From Candidula unifasciata (Eukaryota > Mollusca > Gastropoda > Stylommatophora > Geomitridae): a stretch of 64,000 nucleotides of DNA. The translations under genes and the position numbers were made by a program. Below, piece after piece: positions 53,301 through 60,425 of the stretch. Every line of letters begins with the position of its first letter. Position 1 is the stretch's first letter. Location of the stretch: NCBI GenBank assembly GCA_905116865.2, contig CAJHNH020001125.1, forward strand, positions 131,121-195,120, written 5' to 3'. Below the pieces are notes generated by a model. That model saw only the letters and a program-made list of their open reading frames with translations. It did no database searches and was not told the origin of the DNA.

Positions 53301-54000
53301 TGCCACTTATTATGGAGTACGCCGGAGTTCAGTCCCCTGGCCGCATTGCAATTACGGAGTGGAAAAGAGGGAACGAAACAAATGACGTAATTACTGTGTG
53401 TTGGCGATATTCAGACGTATTGGGTGTAAAGGGCTAGTCCTATATTTTATATACAAATCGGCACTTGATGGGTGATATACTCAGCACCACACCAGTCGCT
53501 TTTACTTCCAAGGACTGCACCTTGTACACATTCGGGGCTGAGTCGATATGGACGCCAAGGGCATTTGTTTAAAAAATTATTGTCTGGCTTTACCAGGACC
53601 CGAACCCACGACCGCCAGATCCGCAGGCGAGCGTCCAGCCGCTACACCACGGCGACGCATGTGTATTGACTGGTAGGTTGTCTCCAGCCGCCCCCCCCCC
53701 TTTTCCACCATTACCAAAAAATAAGAAATACAAAATTGGCAGCCCTAGTCGGTACTACTGTGGTAGTACGCAGGCAGAGAACAGCTAAAGTAGTACGCTT
53801 ACCTGACAGATGTGCGAACTGTGAAACTTGTCATTTATCACCTTTTCCTCCTCATCTCCTTCCCCGCCTGAGAGATCGTCATCCTCACAATATAAGAGAA
53901 TATCATCCTCGTAATAATCATAATGGGCGTATCCAACCGCTCTGGGCTTGTGAAAATCTTTATTATCCACTTGCGAGGGCGATTCCTTAAAATCAGGCAT
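32028..54000 (-). CDS. SESN: Sestrin gene, complete, ten coding exons (496 aa)
   Basis: Sestrins are stress-induced cytosolic proteins that bind GATOR2 and restrain TORC1; vertebrate SESN2 also senses leucine. Coding exons in transcript order are 54000-53803, 44862-44833, 42323-42153, 41367-41185, 39190-38975, 38116-37978, 37057-36817, 35530-35425, 33467-33348 and 32114-32028. Every border is GT/AG and the phases join without a frameshift (1491 nt including the stop). The N-terminal half carries the RHYIAII and RHYC..YLV segments and the [10 protein letters not shown] block. The C-terminal half carries the [31 protein letters not shown] and HSEKVHVNL blocks. Human Asp406-Asp407 correspond to D422-D423. 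Thr374, Thr377, Thr386, Arg390 and Glu451 of the leucine pocket are kept as T390, T393, T402, R406 and E467. Leu389 is F405 and Trp444 is M460. Human Cys125/Tyr127/His132 correspond to C140/Y142/Y147. Family assignment comes from recognised conserved blocks, not from a search. Confidence 0.96.
32395..32530 (+). mobile_element. SINE-A head fragment (sestrin intron 9)
   Basis: Reads gtagtgcagaggctaaacac, cctgggttcaaat and actgaccttggctcctaggt. The tail is missing. Confidence 0.5.
33083..33237. repeat. 14-bp tandem repeat in sestrin intron 9
   Basis: About 11 copies of ctataagtacattg with three caaaagtacattg variants. The interspersed variants show that several units duplicated together. Confidence 0.93.
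33348..33467 (-). CDS. SESN: Sestrin exon 9 (leucine-pocket floor)
   Basis: Exactly 40 codons run from [10 protein letters not shown] to REFKHSEK, bounded by tttcag and gtaggt, phase 0. The position of human Trp444 is Met460, while Glu451 is kept as E467. An array of 14-bp repeats lies about 110 bases past the donor in the next intron. Confidence 0.97.
33468..34884 (-). other. Sestrin intron 8, part; a 115-bp tandem duplication
   Basis: Two copies of about 115 bases lie at about 34446-34560 and 34561-34675. Shared blocks include gcggctgtcatggg, aacccatgtgaatca and gaaactaaccaggacggcta-type sequence. Otherwise it is unassigned intron. Confidence 0.6.
34885..35165 (+). mobile_element. R280 repeat copy 5 (sestrin intron 8)
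   Basis: Contains ttcaccagctgcaaactcta, aaagttctggttgtttgtct and tcctttcctctcaggcaac; the gtcgac core is decayed. Confidence 0.72.
35425..35530 (-). CDS. SESN: Sestrin exon 8 (GATOR2-contact DD motif)
   Basis: One base completes Thr, then 35 codons run from [10 protein letters not shown] to DDYDYSE, bounded by ccaacag and gtaaggc. [17 protein letters not shown] holds the Asp-Asp pair (D422-D423) required in human SESN2 for GATOR2 binding. T402 and R406 match leucine-pocket Thr386 and Arg390; the intervening Leu389 is Phe405. Confidence 0.97.
36110..36200. mobile_element. Mini-element with perfect 20-bp inverted repeats (sestrin intron 7)
   Basis: The arm aaataatgcggacacaaaca (36110-36129) recurs inverted at 36181-36200. 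The interior (atacagcgaaatatgcctgg then caataaattgtg) has diverged relatives at 33265-33320 and 35175-35215, so it belongs to a dispersed family. Confidence 0.75.
36817..37057 (-). CDS. SESN: Sestrin exon 7 (start of C-domain, leucine pocket Thr residues)
   Basis: The exon starts with two bases completing an Ile codon, then TVPTTAK, and ends inside a Thr codon in NLTYYT (donor gtgagt). [19 protein letters not shown] is strongly conserved in sestrins. T390 and the split-codon T393 match human Thr374 and Thr377, which contact leucine in SESN2. Confidence 0.96.
37145..37430 (+). mobile_element. R280 repeat copy 6 (sestrin intron 6)
   Basis: Contains ccagctgtaaactctgccag, aaattctggttgttcatata and ggttccttgccgctcaggca. 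Confidence 0.75.
37640..37915 (-). mobile_element. R280 repeat copy 7 (sestrin intron 6)
   Basis: Inverted relative to copy 6, 210 bases away. It includes tctgcctgagaggcaaggaa and gatgtgcaagcgacattcag. The pair could fold into a long hairpin in the pre-mRNA. Confidence 0.75.
37978..38116 (-). CDS. SESN: Sestrin exon 6 (interdomain linker)
   Basis: The 46 codons plus one base run from [17 protein letters not shown] to KHQSAE, bounded by ttccag and gtaagt, phase 1 at the end. The [13 protein letters not shown] segment matches the EALMERMQQLQE helix near the end of the vertebrate N-domain. The rest is the less conserved linker. Confidence 0.93.
38403..38560. repeat. 19-bp tandem repeat in sestrin intron 5
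   Basis: About eight near-perfect copies of gaaatgttatcaaatgcaa. The flanking 38230-38880 contains many looser gaaatgttag motifs and two larger repeated blocks, so the array sits in an older repeat field. Confidence 0.93.
38975..39190 (-). CDS. SESN: Sestrin exon 5, with an in-frame upstream acceptor copy
   Basis: The 72 codons run from [11 protein letters not shown] through FVYGCGI to STRSK, bounded by aatttcag and gtaataaa, phase 0. The first half matches the sestrin helix WSLxELxHAxxLLxHxHS. A 69-bp tandem duplication of the exon's 5' end and its acceptor lies immediately upstream (to 39259). It stays open and in frame, so using the upstream acceptor would add exactly 23 residues. Confidence 0.94.
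39139..39267 (-). repeat. 69-bp tandem duplication of sestrin exon 5 acceptor and 5' end
   Basis: The segment gcatgcatcagttctgacaa ... ctgaaatt occurs twice, offset by 69 bases, in the plus strand. The upstream (minus-sense) copy keeps its own cag acceptor (39260-39261 as ct in plus). There are A-tracts next to both copies. Confidence 0.95.
39365..39625 (+). mobile_element. R280 repeat copy 8 (sestrin intron 4)
   Basis: Diverged: ctgtaaactctgatgtaaag, tgattccttgtctgtcagga and agggatcccagacccacata. Confidence 0.68.
39626..41184 (-). other. Rest of sestrin intron 4, nothing recognised
   Basis: AT-rich intron sequence without supported elements. Confidence 0.4.
41185..41367 (-). CDS. SESN: Sestrin exon 4 (alkylhydroperoxidase-like active-site exon)
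   Basis: The 61 codons begin [10 protein letters not shown] and end [12 protein letters not shown], bounded by attgcag and gtaagtatt, phase 0. The cysteine proposed as catalytic in human SESN2 (Cys125) is C140 and the nearby Tyr127 is Y142. The position of His132 holds Tyr (Y147). [10 protein letters not shown] is one of the most conserved sestrin segments. Confidence 0.97.
41945..42075 (-). mobile_element. R280 repeat copy 9, partial (sestrin intron 3)
   Basis: Contains caacagtctgcatacaaggt, gttctggtcctggaata and ccagaacttaccgtctgagt; about half the element is deleted. Confidence 0.65.
42153..42323 (-). CDS. SESN: Sestrin exon 3
   Basis: The 57 codons run from THAVFTDAF to RHYIAII, bounded by ttccag and gtaagtc, phase 0 at both ends. 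The segment VMGYHPDYL...[13 protein letters not shown] matches the sestrin N-domain helices. It forms the front half of the alkylhydroperoxidase-like fold. Confidence 0.96.
42425..42480. repeat. Short dispersed repeat (pair with 52795-52850)
   Basis: The block gaagccctactctggctttt and ggggccgcaatata recurs at 52800-52840. The function and full extent are unknown. Confidence 0.55.
42770..43050 (+). mobile_element. R280 repeat copy 10 (sestrin intron 2)
   Basis: Good copy: tttacagatctgggttatct, ggttccttgcctctcaggca, attagtcgactcatatgaca. Confidence 0.78.
43590..43840 (-). mobile_element. SINE-A copy (sestrin intron 2)
   Basis: Tail gtatagggctaggcttaaat, body tgggtgatgtggtcagcatc and ctcatttgaggcttggtctt, head ctcaaacttacaaccttggg. 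Confidence 0.72.
43841..44832 (-). other. Rest of sestrin intron 2, nothing recognised
   Basis: AT-rich, with a short CACA tract near 44525. No supported features. Confidence 0.4.
44833..44862 (-). CDS. SESN: Sestrin exon 2 (30-nt microexon)
   Basis: This exon encodes [10 protein letters not shown] between a polypyrimidine-rich acceptor (ctgtctttccag) and a gtaagc donor, phase 0 on both sides. It corresponds to the FIP(V/E)... segment that precedes the first helix of the vertebrate sestrin N-domain. Ten codons is short enough for automated gene finders to miss it. Confidence 0.88.
45180..45510 (-). mobile_element. Two LINE family L 3' UTR fragments (sestrin intron 1)
   Basis: Pieces near 45182-45300 (tctatttctggaatgccttg) and 45412-45505 (tctactcctgggatgcctcg) match 28378-28440. 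Confidence 0.5.
45859..46001. repeat. GC-rich 33-bp inverted repeat, 77-base spacer (sestrin intron 1)
   Basis: The arms ccaccgccgagagtatcccc...gctcacg (45859-45891) and cgtgagcggcgtgggcgata...gtgg (45969-46001) pair with two mismatches. GC content contrasts with the AT-rich intron around it. Confidence 0.85.
46550..46990 (+). pseudogene. LINE 3' coding remnant (sestrin intron 1)
   Basis: Pieces read [29 protein letters not shown], then [14 protein letters not shown], and end near a [16 protein letters not shown] block. This is the order of the C-terminal region of a LINE clade common in molluscs. A short relative is at 62040-62180. Confidence 0.65.
47526..47711 (-). CDS. SESN: Candidate alternative first coding exon of sestrin (exon 1b, 62 aa)
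   Basis: The ATG at 47711-47709 has an in-frame TAA three codons upstream. The frame runs 62 codons to ...GAAATAAT followed by a strong donor, gtaagtag, in phase 0. That is the phase needed to join sestrin exon 2 at 44862, giving a 492-aa isoform. The peptide has a hydrophobic helical-looking stretch ([19 protein letters not shown]) and differs from exon 1a. A TATA-like box and a CRE lie just upstream. Vertebrate sestrin genes are known to use alternative first exons. No transcript evidence is available here, so a chance open frame remains possible. Confidence 0.5.
47855..47927 (-). promoter_or_regulatory. Candidate internal sestrin promoter: CRE plus TATA-like box
   Basis: A perfect palindromic CRE (TGACGTCA, 47920-47927) sits in a short GC-rich patch. 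About 60 bases nearer the gene, on the minus strand, is a TATATAT box (47855-47861). Exon 1b's ATG follows about 145 bases later. The spacing is that of a normal TATA promoter. CRE sites are bound by CREB/ATF-family factors; whether they act here is unknown. Confidence 0.42.
48000..48570. other. Sestrin intron 1 sequence, nothing recognised
   Basis: AT-rich, no supported element. Confidence 0.35.
48575..49000 (-). mobile_element. R280 repeat copy 11, split by a LINE insertion
   Basis: The first part (48575-48720: ccccgtgtgggttgcgggac, gattcgactaactg) and the second part (48888-49000: ataagccagtaaaatagacg, gaagcttacagccagtgaac) make one element when the insertion is removed. A further partial copy starts at about 49015. 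Confidence 0.75.
48721..48887 (-). pseudogene. 167-bp 5'-truncated LINE insertion with 10-bp target duplication
   Basis: On the minus strand it encodes [20 protein letters not shown] and ends near [10 protein letters not shown] followed by an A-rich tail. The direct repeat gcacacatat flanks it (48711-48720 and 48888-48897). Confidence 0.85.
49385..49640 (+). mobile_element. SINE-A copy
   Basis: Well preserved: tcggaaggtcgtgggttcgg, aaatgaccttggctcccggg, aaagcggccgaagtgatgct, ggtctataaaatattgg. Confidence 0.78.
49640..49945 (+). mobile_element. R280 repeat copy 12
   Basis: One of the best copies: ctctggcggaaagttctggt, ccttgcctctcaggcagatg, attagtcgactcctaagaca, ataatagggccccggatccc. It lies directly behind a SINE-A copy. 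Confidence 0.82.
50272..50345. repeat. CT microsatellite
   Basis: About 65 bases of (CT)n. Confidence 0.97.
50560..50632. repeat. Poly-C rich tract
   Basis: Interrupted C homopolymers (cccccccccc blocks) next to a SINE-A tail fragment (50640-50690). Confidence 0.9.
50680..51097 (-). pseudogene. Reverse transcriptase fragment of a LINE (degenerate catalytic motif)
   Basis: On the minus strand the first frame reads [20 protein letters not shown] and [14 protein letters not shown]. After a frameshift it continues [33 protein letters not shown] and [17 protein letters not shown]. This order is that of RTE-like reverse transcriptases (LSPxLFxLYS, LRYADD, VLIAxS, KTExMVVSK, FKYLGS). The catalytic YADD is YTDG, so the copy is dead. 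Confidence 0.8.
51100..51679. other. Sestrin intron 1 sequence, nothing recognised
   Basis: No supported element. Confidence 0.35.
51680..51860 (-). mobile_element. R280 repeat copy 13, partial
   Basis: Contains aagccagatctgtaaaaccg, tggaggaacaaccaaaacct and agcatacagccagtgaacag. Confidence 0.7.
51861..53415. other. Sestrin intron 1 sequence; no gene; short repeat at 52795-52850
   Basis: Apart from the short repeat shared with 42425-42480 and a G-rich run near 52365-52388, I see nothing supported. Confidence 0.35.
53418..53662 (-). mobile_element. SINE-A copy, best preserved
   Basis: The minus strand reads gtcgccgtggtgtagcggct (A box), ggtcgtgggttcgggtcctg (B box), tgcccttggcgtccatatcg, agcgactggtgtggtgctga, tgccgatttgtatataaaat and aggactagccctttacaccc. 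It lies 140 bases downstream of sestrin exon 1a. Confidence 0.85.
53803..54000 (-). CDS. SESN: Sestrin exon 1a (first coding exon, residues 1-66)
   Basis: The ATG lies at 54000-53998 with an in-frame TGA two codons upstream, which fixes the start of this open frame. The exon ends in ATCTGTCAG followed by a good donor (gtaagc), phase 0. The encoded segment is not recognisably conserved. It begins [10 protein letters not shown] and then becomes very acidic (YYEDD, CEDDD, EGDEEE), like the variable disordered N-termini of sestrins. It joins exon 2 across an 8.9-kb intron. I cannot exclude further non-coding exons upstream. Confidence 0.82.
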
Positions 54001-54251
54001 ATTTCAATCAAGTTATACAGAAAATCAGCTTTTTCAACCACAGTTGAAAATGAAGGACTGGTTTGGTCGCAGAATATAAACTATTTTCTTTGAAGTTCAA
54101 TTTCTGCCAACTATTGATTAGTAAACTTTCTTCGTAATCTGTTCTTTTTAAATCTCAAAAACTAACAGTTATATAATACAATTCTCTTAACAGTAACATA
54201 AAACAACTCTGAAAAATATGAACAACTAAAATCTTTAGAATAAAAACCCGT

Positions 54252-54415
54252 TTTATATGAAGACCGAATTGTCAACTAACTTACACATACACAACACGCA
54301 ATCCTGTGTGTTCCCATTACAATCCATAAGCTATGTATTTTCAAGGCCACGGCTGAAGGAGGCTCGCTGATTGGATCAAATGTGGGGTGTGTGTTCCTTG
54401 GAGCGATCTGATTGG
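54252..54415 (-). promoter_or_regulatory. Possible promoter of sestrin exon 1a
   Basis: On the minus strand there are two CCAAT boxes (54374-54370 and 54415-54411) 41 bases apart, and a TATAAA (54257-54252) about 250 bases before the exon 1a ATG. The distances are loose, so support is weak. Confidence 0.28.
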
Positions 54416-55000
54416 TCGAACCTTCTACATTCCGTGTCGAGAGCTAGGATGTGTTTTCAAAAACATGCAAACCGGATTGTATTCCCAGTTCGCTTTAACT
54501 GCGACCGATTTTTAAACTGTTTGATTCAGTTATATAAAAGTCACAATATATTGTATTAGATTATGCTTTTGCTATGTAAGTTAGGCTGAATGTAATGTTT
54601 GTTTCTAGTTAACTGAAGTGACAGAAACCGAATTAGTTTGAGCTTGGAAAGGCCGGCATATAGTTTGGTCCGGAGGGTGGGGGAGACCATAGCGTTGGTT
54701 ATGTGAAATGTCACCAGCAACCACATTGCTTTTTAGATTATATGCTGTGCACTATGGGGCTACTCGTGTATATTTTATGTAATAATGGTGCAATGTCTGA
54801 CAAAATGCCAGTAATTATGAGCTTTTAATTTCAACTTCCTTTAAAAAATGTACGGGTGAAAAAGAACATTTTCACGATTCGGCATATCGGGCACATGATG
54901 CTAGACGCATATCTGTGGAGCCAAAAGACACAGATATCGCAGCAGAGCTGTATACCACAACATGGTGCACCAGAAACTCTTTAAGAGGCAATAAACAAGG
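54416..55000. other. Sestrin 5' flank, nothing else recognised
   Basis: AT-rich sequence without recognised transposons; it could hold regulatory DNA for exon 1a. Confidence 0.35.
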
Positions 55001-55137
55001 GGGAGGAGGAGGAGGAGAAAAAGAAAGAGAGGAAGAAGAAGCAGGAGAATGAGGAGGAAAAGAAGAAGAAGGAGGAGGAGAAGCAGAAAAGAAGAAGCAG
55101 AAAAAAAGAAGAAGAAGAAGAAGAAGAAGAAGAAAAT
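55001..55137. repeat. GAA/GGA-rich microsatellite
   Basis: Purine-only tract of GAA and GGA triplets; it generates spurious long open frames. Confidence 0.92.
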
Positions 55138-55544
55138 GCCATGATTTGCCGATGCCGTAATCATATGAGATAGCCAACCATTTATTTACGTTCATCGGCA
55201 TGGCACACGTTGATGATATGTAATTTATAAGCTCAGCGCGTCATTTGTTTACGGGAACATCCCAAGAAGTAACACCCACCGAATTAACGTTAGTGCTCAC
55301 AACACACATTATCTGGCGCTTAGTATGTCCTAATATGATTTACAGTCGTACAAGATAGTTCATTCTGAGGTCACATGTTAACTGCAGTTTTATAATCATT
55401 ACATGGTGTAACTAGATTTTGACACTGATTTCTAACTGCTGCAGTTACGTATATGCTCGGTATGTAGGTTTTGCTATTCAATTGCAGCAGATAAACGGTA
55501 GTTATTATTTCTTCCTCCCCCACCCTCCCCCTCCTTCACTAACT

Positions 55545-55855
55545 GGTGTTTTCCAGCTCTTCATCATGTTCATGATCTTCTTCTTCTTCTTCTTCTTCTT
55601 CTTCTTCTTCTTCTTCTTCTCCTCCTTCTTCTTCTTCTTCTTCTTCTTCTTCTTCTTCTTCATGCTGTTCTTCGTGCTTTTGTTTTCTTTTATAATATTC
55701 ATAATATATATCATCGTATGATCAGAACATGCTATTAGTAAAACACAACTGTTGTGCGAAAGATGGTTGACTGGAAGGGCCGAATTTAAGACGGGCCTGC
55801 GTGCCCAATTTATGACCCTTTGAAAAAAAAAAGTTCGTTCGTTCGCTATTCTTCT
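55545..55855 (+). mobile_element. Retroelement-like repeat E with TTC expansion and GTTC tail
   Basis: Starts ttttccagctcttcatcatg, then about 80 bases of TTC, then ttgttttcttttataatatt, gtgcgaaagatggttgac and ends cgttcgttcgttcgc-like. It duplicates 57215-57455 and is inverted relative to 6061-6245. Confidence 0.65.
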
Positions 55856-55863
55856 TGTTTTCT

Positions 55864-56030
<167 letters not shown>

Positions 56031-56156
56031 CCTTGGGACGCAGACGCCAACACAGTACGACAAGTACACACATGATACGTACGACCAAAACTGGAGTATG
56101 GCAGGGGAGCATACTTCACTGCAGCCAAACCAAATCTATACAAACTAGACAAAATA

Positions 56157-56730
56157 AGCGCACTGGTCTCAGAATCATCACTGGATACAGCGCACTGGTC
56201 TCAGAATCATCACTGGATACAGCGCACTGGTCTCAGAATCATCACTGGATACAGCGCACTGGTCTCAGAATCATCACTGGATACAGCGCACTGGTCTCAG
56301 AATCATCACTGGATACAGCGCACTGGTCTCAGAATCATCACTGGATACAGCGCACTGGTCTCGGAATCATCACTGGATACAGCGCACTGGTCTCAGAATC
56401 ATCACTGGATACAGCGCACTGGTCTCAGAATCATCACTGGATACAGCGCACTGGTCTCAGAATCATCACTGGATACAGCGCACTGGTCTCAGAATCATCA
56501 CTGGATACAGCGCACTGGTCTCAGAATCATCACTGGATACAGCGCACTGGTCTCAGAATCATCACTGGTTATAGCGCACTGGTCTCAGAATCATCACTGG
56601 ATACAGCGCACTGGTTTTAGAATCATCACTGGATACAGCGCACTGGTCTCAGAATCATCATTGGATACAGCGCACTGGTCTCAGAATCATCACTGGATAC
56701 AGCGCACTGGTCTCAGAATCATCACTGGAG
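56157..56730. repeat. 32-bp minisatellite, about 18 copies
   Basis: The unit is cgcactggtctcagaatcat then cactggatacag; variants include one tcggaatc, one tggttatag, one ggttttag and one catcattgg. Because 32 is not a multiple of 3 and the unit has no stops in several frames, it creates a false 266-residue open frame. Confidence 0.95.
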
Positions 56731-56744
56731 GTATTAAAAGCACA

Positions 56745-57215
56745 CTAATCAATGAGCTGGAGGCATCTTTCGGCCTCCAATGCTTGAGCCATCGAAGGAA
56801 AGAAAAGGTGCTTACCCTATCAGAGAAATGAAATCTTATGAAGAACAACCTCATGCAGAGAATAGCAAACAACTTCCTAAAAACTGACTGAAAAGACATA
56901 GCTTTCACCGTTTATCAAAATTCTTCTGCACACAAAAAAAAAGTGACATCCTTTTTGAAGACCCTTCAACGTAAGAAATGATCCAGAAATACAACATTAA
57001 CCTACAGCTTAACTGTAAAGCCAAAACAACAACCTTAGGCATAGACAGTGTAGTGTTTTCGTTCATGATGCTAGTGTAGGACGATTGTGATTTCGGATAG
57101 AAGGTAATAATTGATACTTTGATATTTGAGTTAAAATGTGTGCTTGGACAGTCTATTTCATGTGCCGGCTGAGGAAGCCGCGAGTGGAAGATTAAAGTGC
57201 TGAAACAGTATCGTG
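56745..57215 (+). repeat. Duplicated block D, copy 1
   Basis: Matches copy 2 (57456-57935) at nearly every base, beginning gctggaggcatctttcggcc and ending ccggctgaggaagccgcgag, then gctgaaacagtatcgtgttg. Small indels separate the copies. Confidence 0.9.
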
Positions 57216-57455
57216 TTGTTTTTCCAGCTCTTCATCATGTTCCTGATCTTCTTCTTCTTCTTCTTCTTCTTCTTCTTCTTCTTCTTCTTCTTCTTCTTCT
57301 TCTCCTTCTTCTTCTTCTTCTTCTTCTTCTTCTTCTTCTTCTTCATGCTGTTCTTCGTGCTTTTGTTTTCTTTTATAATATTCATAATATATATCATCGT
57401 ATGATCAGAACATGCTATTAGTAAAACACAACTGTTGTGCGAAAGATGGTTGACA
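57215..57455 (+). mobile_element. Repeat E, second copy, with TTC expansion
   Basis: Near-identical to 55545-55775; the (TTC)n tracts differ in length (about 80 versus about 100 bases). It stops at atggttgaca, where block D copy 2 begins. Confidence 0.85.
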
Positions 57456-57935
57456 CAGCTGGAGGCATCTTCCGGCCTCCAATGCTTGAGCCATCGAAGG
57501 AAAGAAAAGGTGCTTACCCTATCAGAGAAATGAAATCTTATGAAGAACAACCTCATGCACAGAATAGCAAACAACTTCCTAAAAACTTACTGAAAAGACA
57601 TAGCTTTCACCGTTTATCAAAATTCTTCTGCACACATAAAAAAAAAGTGACATCCTTTCTGAAGACCCTTCAACGTAAGAAATGATCCAGAAATACAACA
57701 TTAACCTACAGCTTATAACTGTAAAGTCACAACAACAAATTTAGGCATAGACAGTGTAGTCTTTTCGTTCATGATGCTAGTGTAGGACGATTGTGATTTC
57801 GGATAGAAGGTAATAATTTATACTTTGATATTTGAGTTATCATGTGTGCTTGGACAGTAGTCTATTTCATGTGCCGGCTGAGGAAGCCGCGAGTGGAAGA
57901 TTAAAGTGCTGAAACAGTATCGTGTTGTTTTTCCA
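57456..57935 (+). repeat. Duplicated block D, copy 2
   Basis: See copy 1. Near its end, ctgagga ... ctgaaac resembles the conserved halves of a hammerhead ribozyme core, as found in Penelope-like retroelements, but the intervening stem is not convincing. Confidence 0.85.
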
Positions 57936-58169
57936 GTCGTCCATTTTCTGCTCGTCGGTGTGATGTCGGTGTGTGAGATAGCAAGCGTGCGATGATGCGA
58001 GCCAGATAGAAGACAAAAGGAAAATCATCGCAGACAGAAAGGCTGAAGAATGTCAGCTAGTAATGCAGGCTAAGACCCTGTAACATGTTTACAACTCTTA
58101 TCCAAAATCTGAATATACACATGTATATACTGAGGAATCATTGGAGAGAGCAGGAAAAAAAACAGAGAA

Positions 58170-58795
58170 GCTGGTTCGGTCATCATGCTGCAAAATGAAA
58201 CTACAGTAGAAACGTTTTGTGCCTCTAGAAGACTCTCCACACACTTGAGAGCAGAAGAGCAAGCAATTATTGATGCAACTAAAGAAAAAAAATTTTTTCC
58301 TGTGGTATTACATGTCAGTCATCCAGGCGATTCCAAAGGATCCGTGGGACAACACGGGGAAAGAAGCGACCTTTCAGCTAAACAGACTCTTAGAAAACAA
58401 TCTAATCGTTCTCCAGTGGATCTAGGCTCATTGCGGCATATCAGGACATGCGTTGGCAGATAGTTGGAATACAAGAGAAACAATATACCCATTCACTGAC
58501 ACTACCAGAAATCAAAACACCTATCAAGGGAAAATACAAGGCATTTTGGAGAGAACAAACGAACAGTTAACATCCACAAGACCCCATCAGCAGACTCAAC
58601 ATAGAACAATTTTCCATCTACGAACAGGACACTGTAGACTCAACTACCACATGCATAAAATAAAGATTGTACAGTCCCCACAGTGTGCCCGTCAGACAGG
58701 ACCACAACACCTGAGCACATTCTGCAGACCTGCCCACTCTACCTACAACTTCGAAAAGACACATGTCCTCAAAAGTGTGCAGAGAAGGCTCTGGG
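58170..58795 (+). pseudogene. Decayed RNase H LINE remnant
   Basis: Across frames it reads RAEEQAIIDATKE (the glutamate region), VLQWI-stop-AHCGISGHALAD (the last catalytic Asp region), then FHLRTGHCRLNYHMHKIKIV and TPEHILQTCPLYLQLRKDTC. The order and sequences match 18025-18780. It ends at a 19-bp minisatellite. Confidence 0.72.
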
Positions 58796-59076
58796 GAACC
58801 ATGCAGGCTCTGGGGAACCATGCAGGATCTGGGGAACCATGCAGGCTCTGGGGAACCATGCAGGCTCTGGGGAACCATGCAGGCTCTGGGGAACCATGCA
58901 GGCTCTGGGGAACCATGCAGGCTCTGGGGAACCATGCAGGCTCTGGGGAACCATGCAGGATCTGGGGAACCATGCAGGCTCTGGGGAACCATGCAGGCTC
59001 TGGGGAACCATGCAGGCTCTGGGGAACCATGCAGGCTCTGGGGAACCATGCAGGATCAGGGGAACCATGCAGGATC
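58788..59076. repeat. 19-bp minisatellite, about 15 copies
   Basis: The unit is gctctggggaaccatgcag, with gatctgg variants at intervals and one gatcagg. It has no stop in any of the six frames, so it produces artificial open frames of 95-210 residues on both strands. Confidence 0.97.
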
Positions 59077-59595
59077 TGCTGCTAGCATGCGTGTTCACAG
59101 AGGCAACCCACCTACGGTCTGGCCGGAGCATTAACAACCGACTGTTAAGAAGAAGTAGTTTTAGAAATCTTTCCAGTTATCACAACATAATACACAACAG
59201 TACAAATTTATATGGCACTTTAACTCTCTTTTTCTGTCTTTAAACTAACATTAGGAAGTTAACCACAGGCACAGAAGGTATGTAGGTGCTTTGCTGGGGG
59301 AACAAAATCGCCATGTTGAACCTGCATCCCCGAATGGAGAGCGTTAAGTTATAATTGTGACTAGGTTTTGTGCGCCATATAAAATGGCTTAGCAGAAAAG
59401 AACTTCTGCAGTCATGATTCTGTCAAAGAAGACATTCCTAAATACTGCCCCGACTGGCGACGAAGTCGTTTACCTGCGAGCCAACGGGCGACCCAGTCGC
59501 CGATGTCTGAGTGCACAGGCACGGGGATGTTTCAAGTCATTTAAGGGCTAGTGGACAGTCCATCCTCACTGCACATCGAACTACAAGTGTTTCCA
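59077..59595. other. No gene; 45-bp motif shared with 60420-60465
   Basis: The block tataaaatggcttagcagaa aagaacttctgcagt (59380-59415) recurs at 60421-60456. The rest is unassigned. Confidence 0.45.
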
Positions 59596-59599
59596 GCAA

Positions 59600-59800
59600 T
59601 TCAGGGGGTTGCGTGGTTCCGAGGCATAACGCCGTCCCGAGTGCTAGAGGTTCCGGGTTCAATCCCCGGTAAGAGCTGTAATTTTTTTCACGTGGACTTG
59701 GACTTCTAGTAATTCCTCCTGGTCTCTGAGTAGTGAGATCGGACGCCAGTGTGCATTGTTGCGCACCTAAAAAGTCTCTTGGCAGTTGGAAATCGAAAAG
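59600..59800 (+). mobile_element. tRNA-derived SINE with intact T-arm
   Basis: The head gggggttgcgtggttccgag continues to ccgggttcaatccccgg, a 5-bp T-stem with a 7-base loop and a good B box. The body to about 59800 shows no match to the other SINEs. The acceptor stem does not close, so it is not a functional tRNA. Confidence 0.55.
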
Positions 59801-60359
59801 AGTAGCCTAACGGCGCTGCCCGGGCAAAATGTGGAGTTCAAAATCTACCCAAAGTATTTCAGGATCCTTGCCGGTGCTACAGAACCTGTGCACTGTGTTG
59901 AGCCTCTTCGGACTCAGACTTGAGTTAGACTAAGAACGGAGCACTTGTGGGTTACTACCCATGTGCTATTATGTTGGTCCATACTTCAAACTTCAAACCT
60001 CCAGTATGTCACTGACATCCCTCAGCATGTAGCGCCCTGACACACCAGTTATGTGCCGGTTCAATATTCTTCATTGATTTCTTGCCTAGTGCTTGTGCTA
60101 GGTTCACCTCTTTTGACTCTCAGCTTGGACAAACATTGCACATTCACAATATCACTGAGTATATTTGTCCCGTCTACTGCTTGTCCAATCTCCACAAAAA
60201 GCTCCCTCAGCAAACATAGCAGCTCGTTCGTTTCCTATTACACTCGCATACCCTGACACTTGGCTGGCACTCTTTTGTTTTTCCAAGCAACCGTGTAACA
60301 CTATGCCATAGGAAGACAAAGAATCCACAAAGAATGGCAATGACGAGTGTGACTGTTGA

Positions 60360-60425
60360 ATGTTGAACTACGAATCGACATCACAGCACTCAGGACACTC
60401 CCATAAGTGCTCAGTCCCCATATAA
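60360..60425 (-). pseudogene. RNase H-LINE 3' terminal scrap
   Basis: cgacatcacagcactcagga and tcccataagtgctcagtccc match the 3' end of 19899-20710. Confidence 0.55.

Noticed and set aside
58453..59243. Repetitive proteins built from a GNHAGSGEPCRLWGTMQAL-type repeat
   Set aside because: The 19-bp unit has no stops in any frame, so similar frames occur on both strands. Only the first part is real LINE remnant.
59600..59680. Functional tRNA gene
   Set aside because: The T-arm is good but no acceptor or anticodon stem closes; the flank looks like a SINE body.
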